Source of the DNA: Planctomycetota bacterium
GTDB lineage: Bacteria; Planctomycetota; Planctomycetia; Pirellulales; Pirellulaceae
Reading direction: 5' to 3'
NCBI GenBank assembly: GCA_029259935.1
Contig: JAJDEH010000196.1
Coordinates: 1-64,000, forward strand
DNA length: 64,000 nucleotides
Shown: positions 9,148 to 17,841 of the stretch, piece by piece
Numbering within the stretch: position 1 is the first letter of the stretch
Layout: each line of letters opens with the position of its first letter
Program-made: the position numbers and the translations under genes
Notes under the pieces: model-generated
Database searches by the model: none
Told to the model about the DNA's origin: nothing
What the model saw: the letters and a program-made list of their open reading frames with translations, nothing else

Positions 9148-9678
9148 CTACGAGCCGCTCTTCTTCTTTTGCAGTGCCACGATGCCGACCGTCAAACCCG
9201 CTGTGCCAATACCCAATGAAGCGGCTTGGTAGATGGGCGAGTAGGCGTCGAACAACGTGAACGGACGGCGGCCCTGGCCGCGAACGATTTCGGGCGATGC
9301 CGTTAGGACCAAGGCTTGATGTGCGGCGGGAGGCGCGGTGCTGGGAGCCCACATCCGGCACAGGCCGCTTCCGTTGGCAGTTTGCAGTTCATAGACGCCG
9401 CCACGAACACCACGGACGAAGAACTGCCCCTTTTCGTTCGTTTTCAACGAAGCAATTACTTTTCGATATTGCAGCAAGACTACCGGGCTGTGTTGGGCGG
9501 CCGTTCCGTCCGGGTTGTACACGGCACCCACCAAAGTGCCACCGTCGTGAAGCTTGACGTCGACAACCGACTTTGGGCTCAGCTCAAGCCGATCCGCGGC
9601 AACGGCTGCCAGCGGTGCCAGTGCGAAAATTGCGATCCAAGCGACGATGACCGCGCGGAGGGATCTTTCAATAGCCAT
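9148..9678 (-). CDS. Secreted carboxypeptidase-regulatory-like protein (paralogue A)
   Basis: A 176-residue protein with a signal peptide (VIVAWIAIFALAPLAAVAA) and one carboxypeptidase-regulatory-like beta-sandwich (VDVKLHDGGTLVGAVYNPDGT to NEKGQFFVRGVRGGVYEL). This is followed by RMWAPSTAPPAAHQALVLT and a C-terminal hydrophobic helix (SLGIGTAGLTVGIVAL) ending in KKKSGS. The start is ATG 9678, with AAGGAG nine bases upstream; the longer frame to 9828 lacks a site. It has the same plan as the next minus-strand gene at 9967-10539: one sandwich, the WAPxTAPP motif, and a terminal membrane helix. The two are probably paralogues with a shared but unknown envelope role. No enzyme residues are seen. 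Confidence 0.85.
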   Translation of the reverse strand: MAIERSLRAVIVAWIAIFALAPLAAVAADRLELSPKSVVDVKLHDGGTLVGAVYNPDGTAAQHSPVVLLQYRKVIASLKTNEKGQFFVRGVRGGVYELQTANGSGLCRMWAPSTAPPAAHQALVLTASPEIVRGQGRRPFTLFDAYSPIYQAASLGIGTAGLTVGIVALQKKKSGS

Positions 9679-9966
9679 AGTGATTAGCTCCTTGGAATGA
9701 GTGTTCAAGATGGCTCGAGCCATCACTGCAAACAGGCGCAGCGCATCGGTCAGAAAAGACCGAACGTCGCCATTGGAGCTAGCAGTTGCCCCCGAGTAGG
9801 GCCAAGAGCGAGAGCTAGTCACGCGCAATATTTTGTCGGAACTTAGAGCGCGCGATCTTTACAGAAAGTACGGCGCAGCCGGAAGGCACATCAAGAATGC
9901 CCAAAGCCTTGCCGTCTTGGAGAGGGTGAAGGTTGTGCCTCTGAAGGAGGCTTGCTATCGGTTTTC

Positions 9967-10539
9967 TTACGATCCAGCTTGCAGAACTCGAATGTCACTT
10001 TTCAAGCTATCAATTTCGGAGATGCTGTAAATTCCGAATCCCGTGCCAACGGCGCCCAGACCCAAAGTCAAGACCTGATATCCGGGGGCGTAAGGATCAA
10101 AGAAGGTAAATCCTTCCACGTCCTGGCCGCGAACCGTTCCTTCCTGGGCGACGATCAGCACGCCCGTGCGTGCCGAAGGCGGAGCGGTTTTGGGGGCCCA
10201 CAGGCGAAACGCCGCGTTTCCGCGCACGGTCGCAATTTCGTAGGTGCCGCCACGCAGGTTTTGAAACTGAAACTTGCCGCCCTTGTTGGTGTCCGTCGTG
10301 GCCACCACTTTTCCGCGTTGCCGCAAGGCGACTTTGGCACCTTCGACGGGTTTGCCTTGGCCGTTGACAAACGTGCCCTGTACCGCGCCGACCTGGTGCA
10401 TTTCGACATCCGGTATTCGAAGGATGGCGGTCTTCGGCGTACGCGCCGGCTCCGCGGCCCCCGCTTGGGAGGAAGCAAACAGGATAGTGACAACAAGAGT
10501 CCATGCCGCGAATCGCGCGGCCGATGGGGCCAAGAGCAT
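9967..10539 (-). CDS. Secreted carboxypeptidase-regulatory-like protein (paralogue B)
   Basis: 190 residues. A signal peptide (WTLVVTILFASSQAGAA), a single regulatory-like sandwich (GAVQGTFVNGQGKPVEGAKV to NKGGKFQFQNLRGGTYEI), RLWAPKTAPPSARTGVLIV, and a C-terminal hydrophobic segment VLTLGLGAVGTGFGIYSI. AAGGAG lies 11 bases before ATG 10539. The WAPKTAPP motif and order of parts match the paralogue at 9148-9678, with a gap of 288 bases between them. The sandwich is usually a binding or surface domain in larger proteins; alone with a membrane anchor its role is unknown. Confidence 0.85.
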   Translation of the reverse strand: MLLAPSAARFAAWTLVVTILFASSQAGAAEPARTPKTAILRIPDVEMHQVGAVQGTFVNGQGKPVEGAKVALRQRGKVVATTDTNKGGKFQFQNLRGGTYEIATVRGNAAFRLWAPKTAPPSARTGVLIVAQEGTVRGQDVEGFTFFDPYAPGYQVLTLGLGAVGTGFGIYSISEIDSLKSDIRVLQAGS

Positions 10540-10854
10540 GATGGCGTCTCTCCTTAGCTTTTTTCGGAATCACCAATGTTGGAGAGTCATGACGAGAGAA
10601 TCAATCTCTGGTCACGTTCTCCGCGAAGGGCATTTTGCCCGAGAACCGGGCATGTTTTTGATTGTCTCTGACGCTGCCGTCGAATTGGATGAGTACGGCG
10701 ACGTAAAGATTTGCGGGACTATTACTAGATCCGCCAACCCAGCACAAGTCGGATTTTTTTGCGAACCCGATGGCGGTGTAGCCGCGTGGCGGTGTAGCCG
10801 CATGGCGGTGGCGGCGTTCCGTTTATCAATTTCGGCGCGGATCGCGTGCAGCCG
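10540..10854. other. Gap with a short repeat, no gene seen
   Basis: 315 bases upstream of the minus-strand gene at 9967-10539 and after the end of the rhomboid gene. It should hold the promoter of paralogue B. A degenerate repeat of TGGCGGTGTAGCCGC lies at about 10772-10806 (two copies, then a partial third). No coding frame is convincing. Confidence 0.5.
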
Positions 10855-11826
10855 TCAATTCGACTTGGTGCGGTTGATGAGATTCGGCACGAAAGCATAC
10901 ACCGCGCCAACAACCAGTCCTAGTGCGTGGGCCCAGTGGTCGATGTTGTCCGGTTTGTCGCCTCCGCCATCCAACGCGTCCAACATGCCCGAAAATCCCG
11001 CCATCAGCATGACGATCTGAATGATTACCAGGATTAGCGGCACGTTCAAGGTATCGCTGGGGGCCAGAATCATCCGCAGCCAAATAAATCCAAACAGGCC
11101 GTACACCACTCCCGACATTCCGATACCCGTCGGCGTCGCGCCCCAAGCGTCTGGTACAAAGGCCTCGATCAAGTTCGCACTAAAGCCAATCGCCACCACC
11201 AGCGCGGCCAGCACCCAAGGGCCGTACCGTGTTTCGATCTTGGCCCCATAGAAGTACAGAAAGATCATGTTGATGATCAGGTGGGCCCAAGAACCGTGTA
11301 AGAACACGGGTGTCATGATGCGCCAGATTTGACCGCGTTTGATGTCGTAAAAATAGTCTGTCCGCGATAAGTCTTGAAGATCCCAGTTTTGAGGATGGGA
11401 AAATTGAAGCTGTTGATAAATGGCGGTTTCATGCCGCTGTTGGGCGTCAAATCCGGCAAGCACCGAAATGATTACCGTGGCCGCGATGAACATCAGCGTG
11501 AATCCCTTCCGCTGCGTTCCGCCGAAACCGACGGACCACCGGCCCCGCATATGGACGATATTCTTTTTCGTCCGCTCGCGATGCTGCTGCTGCTCTTGAA
11601 GAATGGCCTCGGCTTGCTTTTCGACACCCTGATACTTGCCTGCGTCGGGGGCCGCGCGGAACGCGGCCAATTCGCTCTTCGCATCCTCGAGACGATCTTC
11701 ATCCAAAACCCAAACGATCCACTGGTCTTGGTCTGGATCTAACTGAGTTGCGATGCCGCGCGTGAGCAGAAATGAGGCGAACCTCTCGGCCTGAGATAGA
11801 TTGGGAAGCGTGCCAATTTGACGCAT
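10855..11826 (-). CDS. Rhomboid-family intramembrane serine protease
   Basis: A 323-residue membrane protein that cuts transmembrane segments of other proteins. An N-terminal soluble part of about 110 residues (QAERFASFLLTRGIATQL) looks like the small cytoplasmic domain found in GlpG-type proteins. Membrane segments follow. HGSWAHLIINMIFLYFYG corresponds to the conserved H and N of the second helix, GIGMSGVVYGLFG holds the catalytic serine (GxSG) in the fourth, and DHWAHALGLVVGAVYAF holds the catalytic histidine in the sixth. A loop insert of about 30 residues (RHETAIYQQLQFSHPQNWD) precedes the active-site helices. ATG 11826 has no strong ribosome-binding site. The gene is transcribed away from parA across a 237-base gap. 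Confidence 0.93.
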   Translation of the reverse strand: MRQIGTLPNLSQAERFASFLLTRGIATQLDPDQDQWIVWVLDEDRLEDAKSELAAFRAAPDAGKYQGVEKQAEAILQEQQQHRERTKKNIVHMRGRWSVGFGGTQRKGFTLMFIAATVIISVLAGFDAQQRHETAIYQQLQFSHPQNWDLQDLSRTDYFYDIKRGQIWRIMTPVFLHGSWAHLIINMIFLYFYGAKIETRYGPWVLAALVVAIGFSANLIEAFVPDAWGATPTGIGMSGVVYGLFGFIWLRMILAPSDTLNVPLILVIIQIVMLMAGFSGMLDALDGGGDKPDNIDHWAHALGLVVGAVYAFVPNLINRTKSN

Positions 11827-12063
11827 GGTAATTGATCGGTTCGGCGGTCATTTTCAAGCGGTGACGGCGTGCGGTCAGCGGATTCGCTAGCGTTCCGTCC
11901 GTCGACTCACCATTTTTAGCCCAAATTGTCGCCCAGACCAACCGGAGCCACCAGCTCGATTCGTCTAGGAGCAATAGCAGAGCCTCCCTATAATCCGCCC
12001 CGCCAGTATCCACTCCGCGCGCGTCGCGGCGCGGATTGCCGAGTCATACCAGGAGCCGACGCC

Positions 12064-12900
12064 ATGCGTTCCATTGCGATCATCAATCAAAAAGGCGGGG
12101 TGGGAAAGACAACGACCGCGGTGAATCTGAGTGCTGCCCTGTCCGAACAGGGCAAGCGGGTTTGCGTGATTGATATGGATCCGCAAGCTCATGCTTCGCT
12201 CCATTTGGGTTTCGCATTGTCGGAAGATAGCAAATCGCTGTACAACGTTCTGGTCGGTGATGCCTCACTGGCCGACGTTCGTCACCAAGCCGCCGAGAAT
12301 CTGTGGCTGGTCCCGGCTCATCTGAACCTAGCGGCGGTCGAACTTGAGTTGGCCAGTGAAGTTGGCCGCGAGATCATCCTGCGAGATCGAATCGAAGAAG
12401 ACCAAGAGGCCTTCGACTATCTAATTCTGGATTGCCCTCCCTCCTTGGGCATCTTGACAATCAACGCGTTGACGGCGGTCGACGAAGTTTTGCTTCCGCT
12501 GCAGCCGCATTTTCTGGCACTGCACGGCTTGAGTAAGTTGATGAAAACGATCGAGATCGTTTCGCGCCGTTTGAACGACCGCCTGAAACTTTCAGGAGTG
12601 GTGTTCTGTTTGTATGAATCGGGGACGAGGCTGGCCGCCGAAGTGTCAGGCGATGTCACGAAATTTCTTGAGGCGAAGCCCGCGCGTCATTGTCCCTGGG
12701 CTGACGCGCGCACGTTTCAAGCCAAGATTCGCCGGAACATTCGGCTGGCCGAAGCGCCCAGCCACGGCCAATCAATTTTTGATTATGCTCCTCAATCTCA
12801 TGGCGCGGAAGACTATCGGAAATTCGCCGAAGAAGTGTTGTCCATGGAATTGATGGAACAACCCCAACAACCGCAATCCGACGAACGTCGCGCCGCGTAA
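12064..12900 (+). CDS. ParA/Soj-family ATPase
   Basis: A 278-residue P-loop ATPase of the MinD/ParA superfamily. KGGVGKTT at residues 10-17 is the deviant Walker A with the signature first lysine, VIDMDPQAH is the A' motif, and [19 protein letters not shown] is Walker B. The start ATG 12064 follows AGGAG by eight bases. ParA proteins position chromosomes, plasmids or large cargo by patterning on the nucleoid, normally with a ParB partner. No parB or centromere-like repeats are seen beside it, so it may be a stand-alone cargo-positioning type rather than the chromosome partition gene. The C-terminal QPQQPQSDE tail is low complexity. Confidence 0.93.
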   Translation: MRSIAIINQKGGVGKTTTAVNLSAALSEQGKRVCVIDMDPQAHASLHLGFALSEDSKSLYNVLVGDASLADVRHQAAENLWLVPAHLNLAAVELELASEVGREIILRDRIEEDQEAFDYLILDCPPSLGILTINALTAVDEVLLPLQPHFLALHGLSKLMKTIEIVSRRLNDRLKLSGVVFCLYESGTRLAAEVSGDVTKFLEAKPARHCPWADARTFQAKIRRNIRLAEAPSHGQSIFDYAPQSHGAEDYRKFAEEVLSMELMEQPQQPQSDERRAA

Positions 12901-13284
12901 TTTGCCAACTGGCAAAGCGTATCCTACCTTGCCACTTTCGGGGCCATGTATTCCGGTGGCATCGATTCGTCATCCGATGCCGGTTGCCGCCCCGCTCTTG
13001 CTTGTGGGAAACCCACGTCCGCTCGGCTTCCCATTTCGGTTTGCAGCGGGCGTGCAGATTGCAGCGGGCGCTCCAATATTTTTTTGACGATGCCCGCTTG
13101 ATTCAGGCAATCTCGTAACCGTCTCTCGACGATGTGTATTCTGACAGCGACGGATCTCTTGAATGGTATGGATGCCATCGTTGGGAACACCGGTTCCCAT
13201 GACCCACTGACTTTCCATCCTCGGTGCCGCGAATTGGATCGTGCATCGCGAATGAGATGGATCTCACAAAAAAGGAGTCAAGCG
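12901..13284. other. Gap between parA and the outer-membrane gene
   Basis: 384 bases. No coding frame here resembles a protein. The promoter of the highly expressed-looking secreted protein at 13285 should lie in its 3' half; AAAGGAG at 13272-13278 is that gene's ribosome-binding site. No terminator hairpin for parA was recognised. Confidence 0.4.
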
Positions 13285-14799
13285 ATGAAATCCATGTTCA
13301 TGCATGGCCTGGCGGTCGCGCTAGGCATGGCCGGCATTCTTTCCGATGCCCACGCACAGCAGGGTCGTTACGGTTCACCCAGCTTGCTGCCCATGCCCCA
13401 AGCCGCACAGCGCTATCCGATTTCTCAGACATCAGCTTTCTACAACTACCAAGATCAGGCGGGATCGGTCGACGACGCTCCACCGCCCCCGGAATTCGCC
13501 CCGCAAGCGACACCCGACTATCCCAATCACGGGGGCATGGCTCCCGAACAAATCGGCAGTGAGCACATTCCCACTCCGGCCGGTCAATATCCCCAGGCCG
13601 CTGGCGGTTGCCAAAGTTGTGGCGACGGCTTCGCTCCCGCTCCGGCCGCGTATCCGGCCTATGGTTACGGTCACGGGCCGCGCGGTTACGGTTTGGGCCA
13701 CGGTTGGCTTGGTCTGCACGGCCACGGCTGGATGAAGTCGATGTTCCACCCCGGAAATTGCAATGCTCTTTGCGGCGACGTGGCGTGCGTGACGGCCGGC
13801 AATCCTCGGTGCGGATGGTTCGGTGGCGTAAAAGGCCTGATCATGAATCGGGACAACGAGGATCACTACCACTTCAGCTTTGGCAGCGGCTTCCAATCGC
13901 TGCAACTGCTGGACACGCGTGATGCCGAGATGGACTACTCCGCTGGTGCCGAAGCTCACTTCGGCCGCTACTTTTGCTGCGGCCGCAAAGCTTGGGAAGT
14001 GCGCTACTGGGGAATCTACCCTGAACAACAAGAGAGCGTCATCACCTCGGCGCAAGTCGTCGGCAACTTGGACGCGATCTTAAACTTCGACCAGTTGGAA
14101 ATCGGCGGCCTGGGAGTCGAAAACTGGGTCAACAACGCGGATGCCCATCGCGTTCGCCGGCAATTCCAGTTCAACAACGCCGAGTTTAACATCATCAACT
14201 ATGCTGGCTGTGCGGGCTACGGTTGCTGTGGGCAACAACGGTTCCACGTCAACTGGGGTTACGGCTTCCGCCTGTTCATCTTCAACGAGGATTTGGAATT
14301 CGCCGCTCGTGACGCCGGGTCGGGCGTGGCCTTCGTTGGTGGTGAAGACCAAGTGACGTACAACGTGGAAACCGACAACCACCTGTTCGGTTTCCAAGGC
14401 TCCTGCGACATGAAGTACAACATCACGTGCAAATTGGCACTGACCATGAACACCAAAGTCGGCTTGTTCGCCAACTATATCGAACACAAGTCGCGAATTC
14501 ACGCCAACGGTCGCGACGCGGTCATCGACAATGGTCCGAACTTGGGCCGAAGTTGGAACGTTGCTTCCAGCAAGGATGACGTGGCCTTCCTAGGCGAAAT
14601 TAATATGGGGCTCGACTACCAGCTTTCCTGCCGCTGGAGCCTGAACGCGGGCTACCGGGCCATGGCGATCGCCGGTGTCGCGCTGCCAAGTGAGCAGATT
14701 CCCAGCGACTTACGAGGCATCGATGACGCCCTGTTCATCGATTCCAACGGCAGCCTGATTCTGCACGGTGCCTACTTTGGCGCCGAGTACAACTACTAA
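13285..14799 (+). CDS. Secreted outer-membrane beta-barrel-type protein
   Basis: A 504-residue protein with a clear signal peptide (LAVALGMAGILSDAHA, cut before QQG). A Pro/Gln/Tyr- and then Gly/His/Tyr-rich region (residues 25-150, with YGHGPRGYGLGHGWLGLHG) precedes a long domain of alternating aromatic and polar strands. It ends in the aromatic LHGAYFGAEYNY, as outer-membrane barrels do. It resembles the planctomycete outer-membrane protein group with repeated barrel strands, sometimes called BBP7. Cysteines are many (CNALCGDVACVTAG, FCCGRKAW), suggesting disulfides. The ATG at 13285 follows AAAGGAG by six bases; the frame upstream to 13132 is not protein-like. A strong terminator follows, so it is probably a single-gene unit. 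Function is inferred only from topology. Confidence 0.8.
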   Translation: MKSMFMHGLAVALGMAGILSDAHAQQGRYGSPSLLPMPQAAQRYPISQTSAFYNYQDQAGSVDDAPPPPEFAPQATPDYPNHGGMAPEQIGSEHIPTPAGQYPQAAGGCQSCGDGFAPAPAAYPAYGYGHGPRGYGLGHGWLGLHGHGWMKSMFHPGNCNALCGDVACVTAGNPRCGWFGGVKGLIMNRDNEDHYHFSFGSGFQSLQLLDTRDAEMDYSAGAEAHFGRYFCCGRKAWEVRYWGIYPEQQESVITSAQVVGNLDAILNFDQLEIGGLGVENWVNNADAHRVRRQFQFNNAEFNIINYAGCAGYGCCGQQRFHVNWGYGFRLFIFNEDLEFAARDAGSGVAFVGGEDQVTYNVETDNHLFGFQGSCDMKYNITCKLALTMNTKVGLFANYIEHKSRIHANGRDAVIDNGPNLGRSWNVASSKDDVAFLGEINMGLDYQLSCRWSLNAGYRAMAIAGVALPSEQIPSDLRGIDDALFIDSNGSLILHGAYFGAEYNY

Positions 14800-14852
14800 A
14801 TAATTGAAATCCGAAAGCTGGCTCGCCTGGGCCAGCCCGCGGACAACTCTAA

Positions 14853-14886
14853 CCCCGAGCCGTCATTCGCCGGCTCGGGGTTTTTT
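14853..14886 (+). terminator. Strong rho-independent terminator
   Basis: Perfect 10-base stem CCCCGAGCCG (14853-14862) with CGGCTCGGGG (14871-14880), an eight-base loop and TTTTTT directly after. It closes the plus-strand secreted-protein gene. The opposite-strand gene ending at 14863 runs into it. Confidence 0.95.
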
Positions 14887-15195
14887 CGTTAGTTCTTCCG
14901 AAAACACGGAGCTAACGACACCGTCGAAATGGTGGGCAACCAGCGAAGCCATCTTGTCCGCCGTTGATTCCAATTTGGTTTGGACGGCTGCTCGGCGCTG
15001 CTCGGCGGGCGGTAGTTTGCTGGCGTCCCAAAAGTCCAACCCGGCAAACCAACTTTTGTGAGCGGGGGCAGGCTGGTTGGATGTATCCGAATGCGTTGCA
15101 GCGTGCCCTGATGCCGCCAACAAAACCCAGGCTGCTAGCGCGATGCCCAGCGTCTCGATAATTGCCGCGTTGAATAGCAGTCGTAATGTCTTCAT
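14863..15195 (-). CDS. Small secreted protein, unassigned
   Basis: A 110-residue frame with an N-terminal hydrophobic signal (IETLGIALAAWVLLAASGHA) and a charged mature part containing WFAGLDFWDASKLPPAEQRRAAVQTK. ATG 15195 is preceded by GGAG at a workable distance. It reads on the strand opposite to the preceding gene and its stop lies within the terminator loop, a tight convergent arrangement. I do not recognise the family; a secreted or inner-membrane-anchored peptide is possible. A chance frame cannot be ruled out. Confidence 0.55.
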   Translation of the reverse strand: MKTLRLLFNAAIIETLGIALAAWVLLAASGHAATHSDTSNQPAPAHKSWFAGLDFWDASKLPPAEQRRAAVQTKLESTADKMASLVAHHFDGVVSSVFSEELTKKPRAGE

Positions 15196-15545
15196 CCATT
15201 CGCTCCATCTTGAATGACGTAAAAGTCGTCGCCAAAGTCAGTATCCGTCCGGTCCACATAATCCTAGGCAAGCCGTGTGCCGAACCGTCGCCTGGAGACC
15301 GCGAATCAACGTAACTAGTCGCGGCGGGAAGAGTTGAATCTTGAGCGGCCCCCCGTCGCCCGGCGGCGCCTGCTGGTAACTGTTGCAAGACTGAGACGGC
15401 AATTCCAGTTTTGAGACTCCGCGATCGGAAAACCCGGCTGACTTTCGCTAACCGTCAAGGTCCGCCTGATTTTGCTGTCGCGCCGCGGATCTGGTAAGAT
15501 AAGGGGCGTATCTTCCCGCCTCATTCCCTCTCCCACCCTCCGCCC
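15196..15545. other. Divergent intergenic region
   Basis: 350 bases between the divergently transcribed genes at 15195 (minus) and 15546 (plus), so promoters for both must lie here. No clear boxes, hairpins or coding frames were recognised. Confidence 0.4.
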
Positions 15546-17768
15546 GTGATTGCTTACTGCCTCAAATCGTCAGCGCGTCCGACCTTCACATTGTTCTGCT
15601 TTGTGCTGAGCTTCAGCGCGTGCAGCTTGTCGTTCCGTATCGCCCGTGCCGAGCCATCCATCAGCTTCGAATTGGATGTACAGCCGATCCTCACGGCGCG
15701 TGGATGTAATCAAGGGGCATGCCATGGCAAGCAGAATGGCCAGAACGGTTTTCAACTTTCGCTGCTGGGATTCGATTCCGATTTCGATTTCGCGGCGCTG
15801 ACGAAAGAAGGCCGCGGGCGACGAGTTTTCCCCGCCGCGCCGGAACGAAGTTTGTTGCTGCAAAAGCCCGCCGGAACCGTGCCGCACGGCGGCGGGGTTC
15901 GATTGGAAATTGGCGGAGATGATTATGAAACGGTTCGGCAGTGGATCATTGCCGGCGCGCCGCGACGAATCGAGGGCGAGCCGACTCTACAGCGCGTCGA
16001 GATCAAGCCGACGGAACTGCTGATGAAGCCGGGCCAGCAACAGCCACTCAACGTGACCGCGTTCTATTCCGATGGCACGACGCGCGATGTAACAGGCCGT
16101 TCAAACTACCAGTCGAACGAAAGCGCGATCGTCTCGGTCGACGAGCAAGGAAACATGACGGCCGGACCGCTTCCCAGCGAAACGGCCATTATGGCTCGAT
16201 ACATGTACCATATCGGCGTATGCAACGTGGCCATTCCGTTGGAAGGCGAGGTGGCGGATGAGGTCTACGAAAAACTTCCCCGGCATAACTTCATTGACGA
16301 TTTGGTGTGGAAAAAACTGAAGTCGCTCCGGATTACGCCTTCGGCACCGGTCGACGACGCCAAGCTGATCCGTCGGCTTTACATCGACATCGTGGGGCGT
16401 TTGCCCACGCCCGACGAAGTGAAAATCTATTTGGCCGATCAAGAGCCGGAAAAACGCGCGCGGCTGATTGAGTCGCTGCTCGAACTTCCCGAGTATGCCG
16501 ACCACTGGGCCAACAAATGGGTCGATCTGCTGCGACCGAATCCGTACCGCGTGGGCATCAAAGCGGTCTTCAATTACGACAATTGGATCCGTGAACAGTT
16601 TCGCCAAAATCGTCCTTATGACCAGTTCGTGCGTGACTTGCTCACCGCGCAAGGAAGTACTTGGGAAAACGGCGCGGTGACCTTGTTCCGCGATCGGCGT
16701 ACGCCCGACGAAAGGACGACGCTTGTCAGCCAACTGTTCCTTGGTATTCGTTTGGAATGCGCCAAGTGCCACCATCATCCCTTCGAGAAATGGGCACAAG
16801 AAGACTTTTATAGTTTCGCCGCGTACTTCGCGCGAGTGGGTCGCAAGGGAGTCGGCCTTTCACCACCGATTTCCGGCGGTGAAGAGATTTTTATCACCGT
16901 TGGCAAGGGCAGCGTTTCGCATCCGGTCACGGGAGAGGTGTTGCCGCCTCGTCCACTGTTTGGAACCGCTCCGCCCGCCGAGGAAACTGACGATTGGCGG
17001 GAAGCCCTCGCGGCTTGGATCACGGACGATGACAACGAGTATTTCGCCCAAGTTCAAGTCAATCGCATCTGGGCCGATTTGATGGGGCGTGGCCTGGTCG
17101 ATCCGGTGGATGACCTGCGGGCCACGAACCCACCCACCAACGGCCCCTTGCTGGAGGCGGTGGCGGCTCGGTTTCGTGAGCAGAAGTATGACCTTAAGCA
17201 GCTTATTCGCACCATCACCAGTTCGTATGTTTATGGTCTCAGTTCGATTCCCAACGAACGAAATATTGCCGACTTGCGAAATTATTCGCGGCACTATCGT
17301 CAGCGGTTGCGGGCGGAAGTCTTGCATGATGCCGTTTGTGACATCACCGGAGTGCCCAGCAAATTCTCGGCCATGCCGCAAGGTGCCCGAGCTAATCAGA
17401 TCTGGACGCATCGTGTCGAGTCATTGTTTCTGGACACCTTTGGCCGTCCCGACCCGAATAAGGATCCTCCCTGCGAGCGGACGCCCGAATCGACCGTCAC
17501 GCAAACGTTGCACCTGATGAACGATTCGGCGGTGAACACCAAAGTGACGAGCGACCAAGGTCGCGCGGCGAAACTGGCGGCCAGTGAGACTCCGGTGGAC
17601 GAAATCTTGAATGAGCTGTATTTGTCCATCTATGCTCGATATCCTGACGAAGCGGAGCTGCAGTTTGCTCGCGGATTGTACGAAGTAGAGGGGACGTCGC
17701 GACGTCGAGCGACCGAAGATTTAATGTGGGCGCTGTTGAACACGCCCGAGTTCTTGTTCAAAGACTGA
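15546..17768 (+). CDS. Secreted DUF1549/DUF1553 protein with bacterial Ig-like domain
   Basis: 740 residues from a GTG start with a signal peptide (TLFCFVLSFSACSLSFRIARAE). Near the N-terminus, GCNQGACHGKQNGQNGF has a CxxxxCH motif like that of the planctomycete cytochrome-like PSCyt regions. Residues about 145-225 form an Ig-like (Big_2) fold (LNVTAFYSDGTTRDVTG). DUF1549 follows (DDLVWKKLKSLRI, LIRRLYIDIVGRLPTPDEV) and then DUF1553 to the C-terminus (VNRIWADLMGRGLVDPVDD, LNTPEFLFKD). LECAKCHHHPFEKW is a second CxxCH between the two DUFs. These proteins are abundant in Planctomycetes, exported, and usually next to a DUF1501 gene, as here. The biochemical role is not established; an extracytoplasmic c-type-haem or polymer-degradation role is often guessed. 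Confidence 0.93.
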   Translation: MIAYCLKSSARPTFTLFCFVLSFSACSLSFRIARAEPSISFELDVQPILTARGCNQGACHGKQNGQNGFQLSLLGFDSDFDFAALTKEGRGRRVFPAAPERSLLLQKPAGTVPHGGGVRLEIGGDDYETVRQWIIAGAPRRIEGEPTLQRVEIKPTELLMKPGQQQPLNVTAFYSDGTTRDVTGRSNYQSNESAIVSVDEQGNMTAGPLPSETAIMARYMYHIGVCNVAIPLEGEVADEVYEKLPRHNFIDDLVWKKLKSLRITPSAPVDDAKLIRRLYIDIVGRLPTPDEVKIYLADQEPEKRARLIESLLELPEYADHWANKWVDLLRPNPYRVGIKAVFNYDNWIREQFRQNRPYDQFVRDLLTAQGSTWENGAVTLFRDRRTPDERTTLVSQLFLGIRLECAKCHHHPFEKWAQEDFYSFAAYFARVGRKGVGLSPPISGGEEIFITVGKGSVSHPVTGEVLPPRPLFGTAPPAEETDDWREALAAWITDDDNEYFAQVQVNRIWADLMGRGLVDPVDDLRATNPPTNGPLLEAVAARFREQKYDLKQLIRTITSSYVYGLSSIPNERNIADLRNYSRHYRQRLRAEVLHDAVCDITGVPSKFSAMPQGARANQIWTHRVESLFLDTFGRPDPNKDPPCERTPESTVTQTLHLMNDSAVNTKVTSDQGRAAKLAASETPVDEILNELYLSIYARYPDEAELQFARGLYEVEGTSRRRATEDLMWALLNTPEFLFKD

Positions 17769-17841
17769 TAAGGCAATGCCTCGGACTCATTCGGGCTAAC
17801 GCTCGCAAGGTGTCGGCAAGATAGACGGAGATCTAGCAACC

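Noticed and set aside
9833..10030. Plus-strand frame of 65 residues
   Set aside because: It overlaps the 3' end of a supported minus-strand gene and shows no family.
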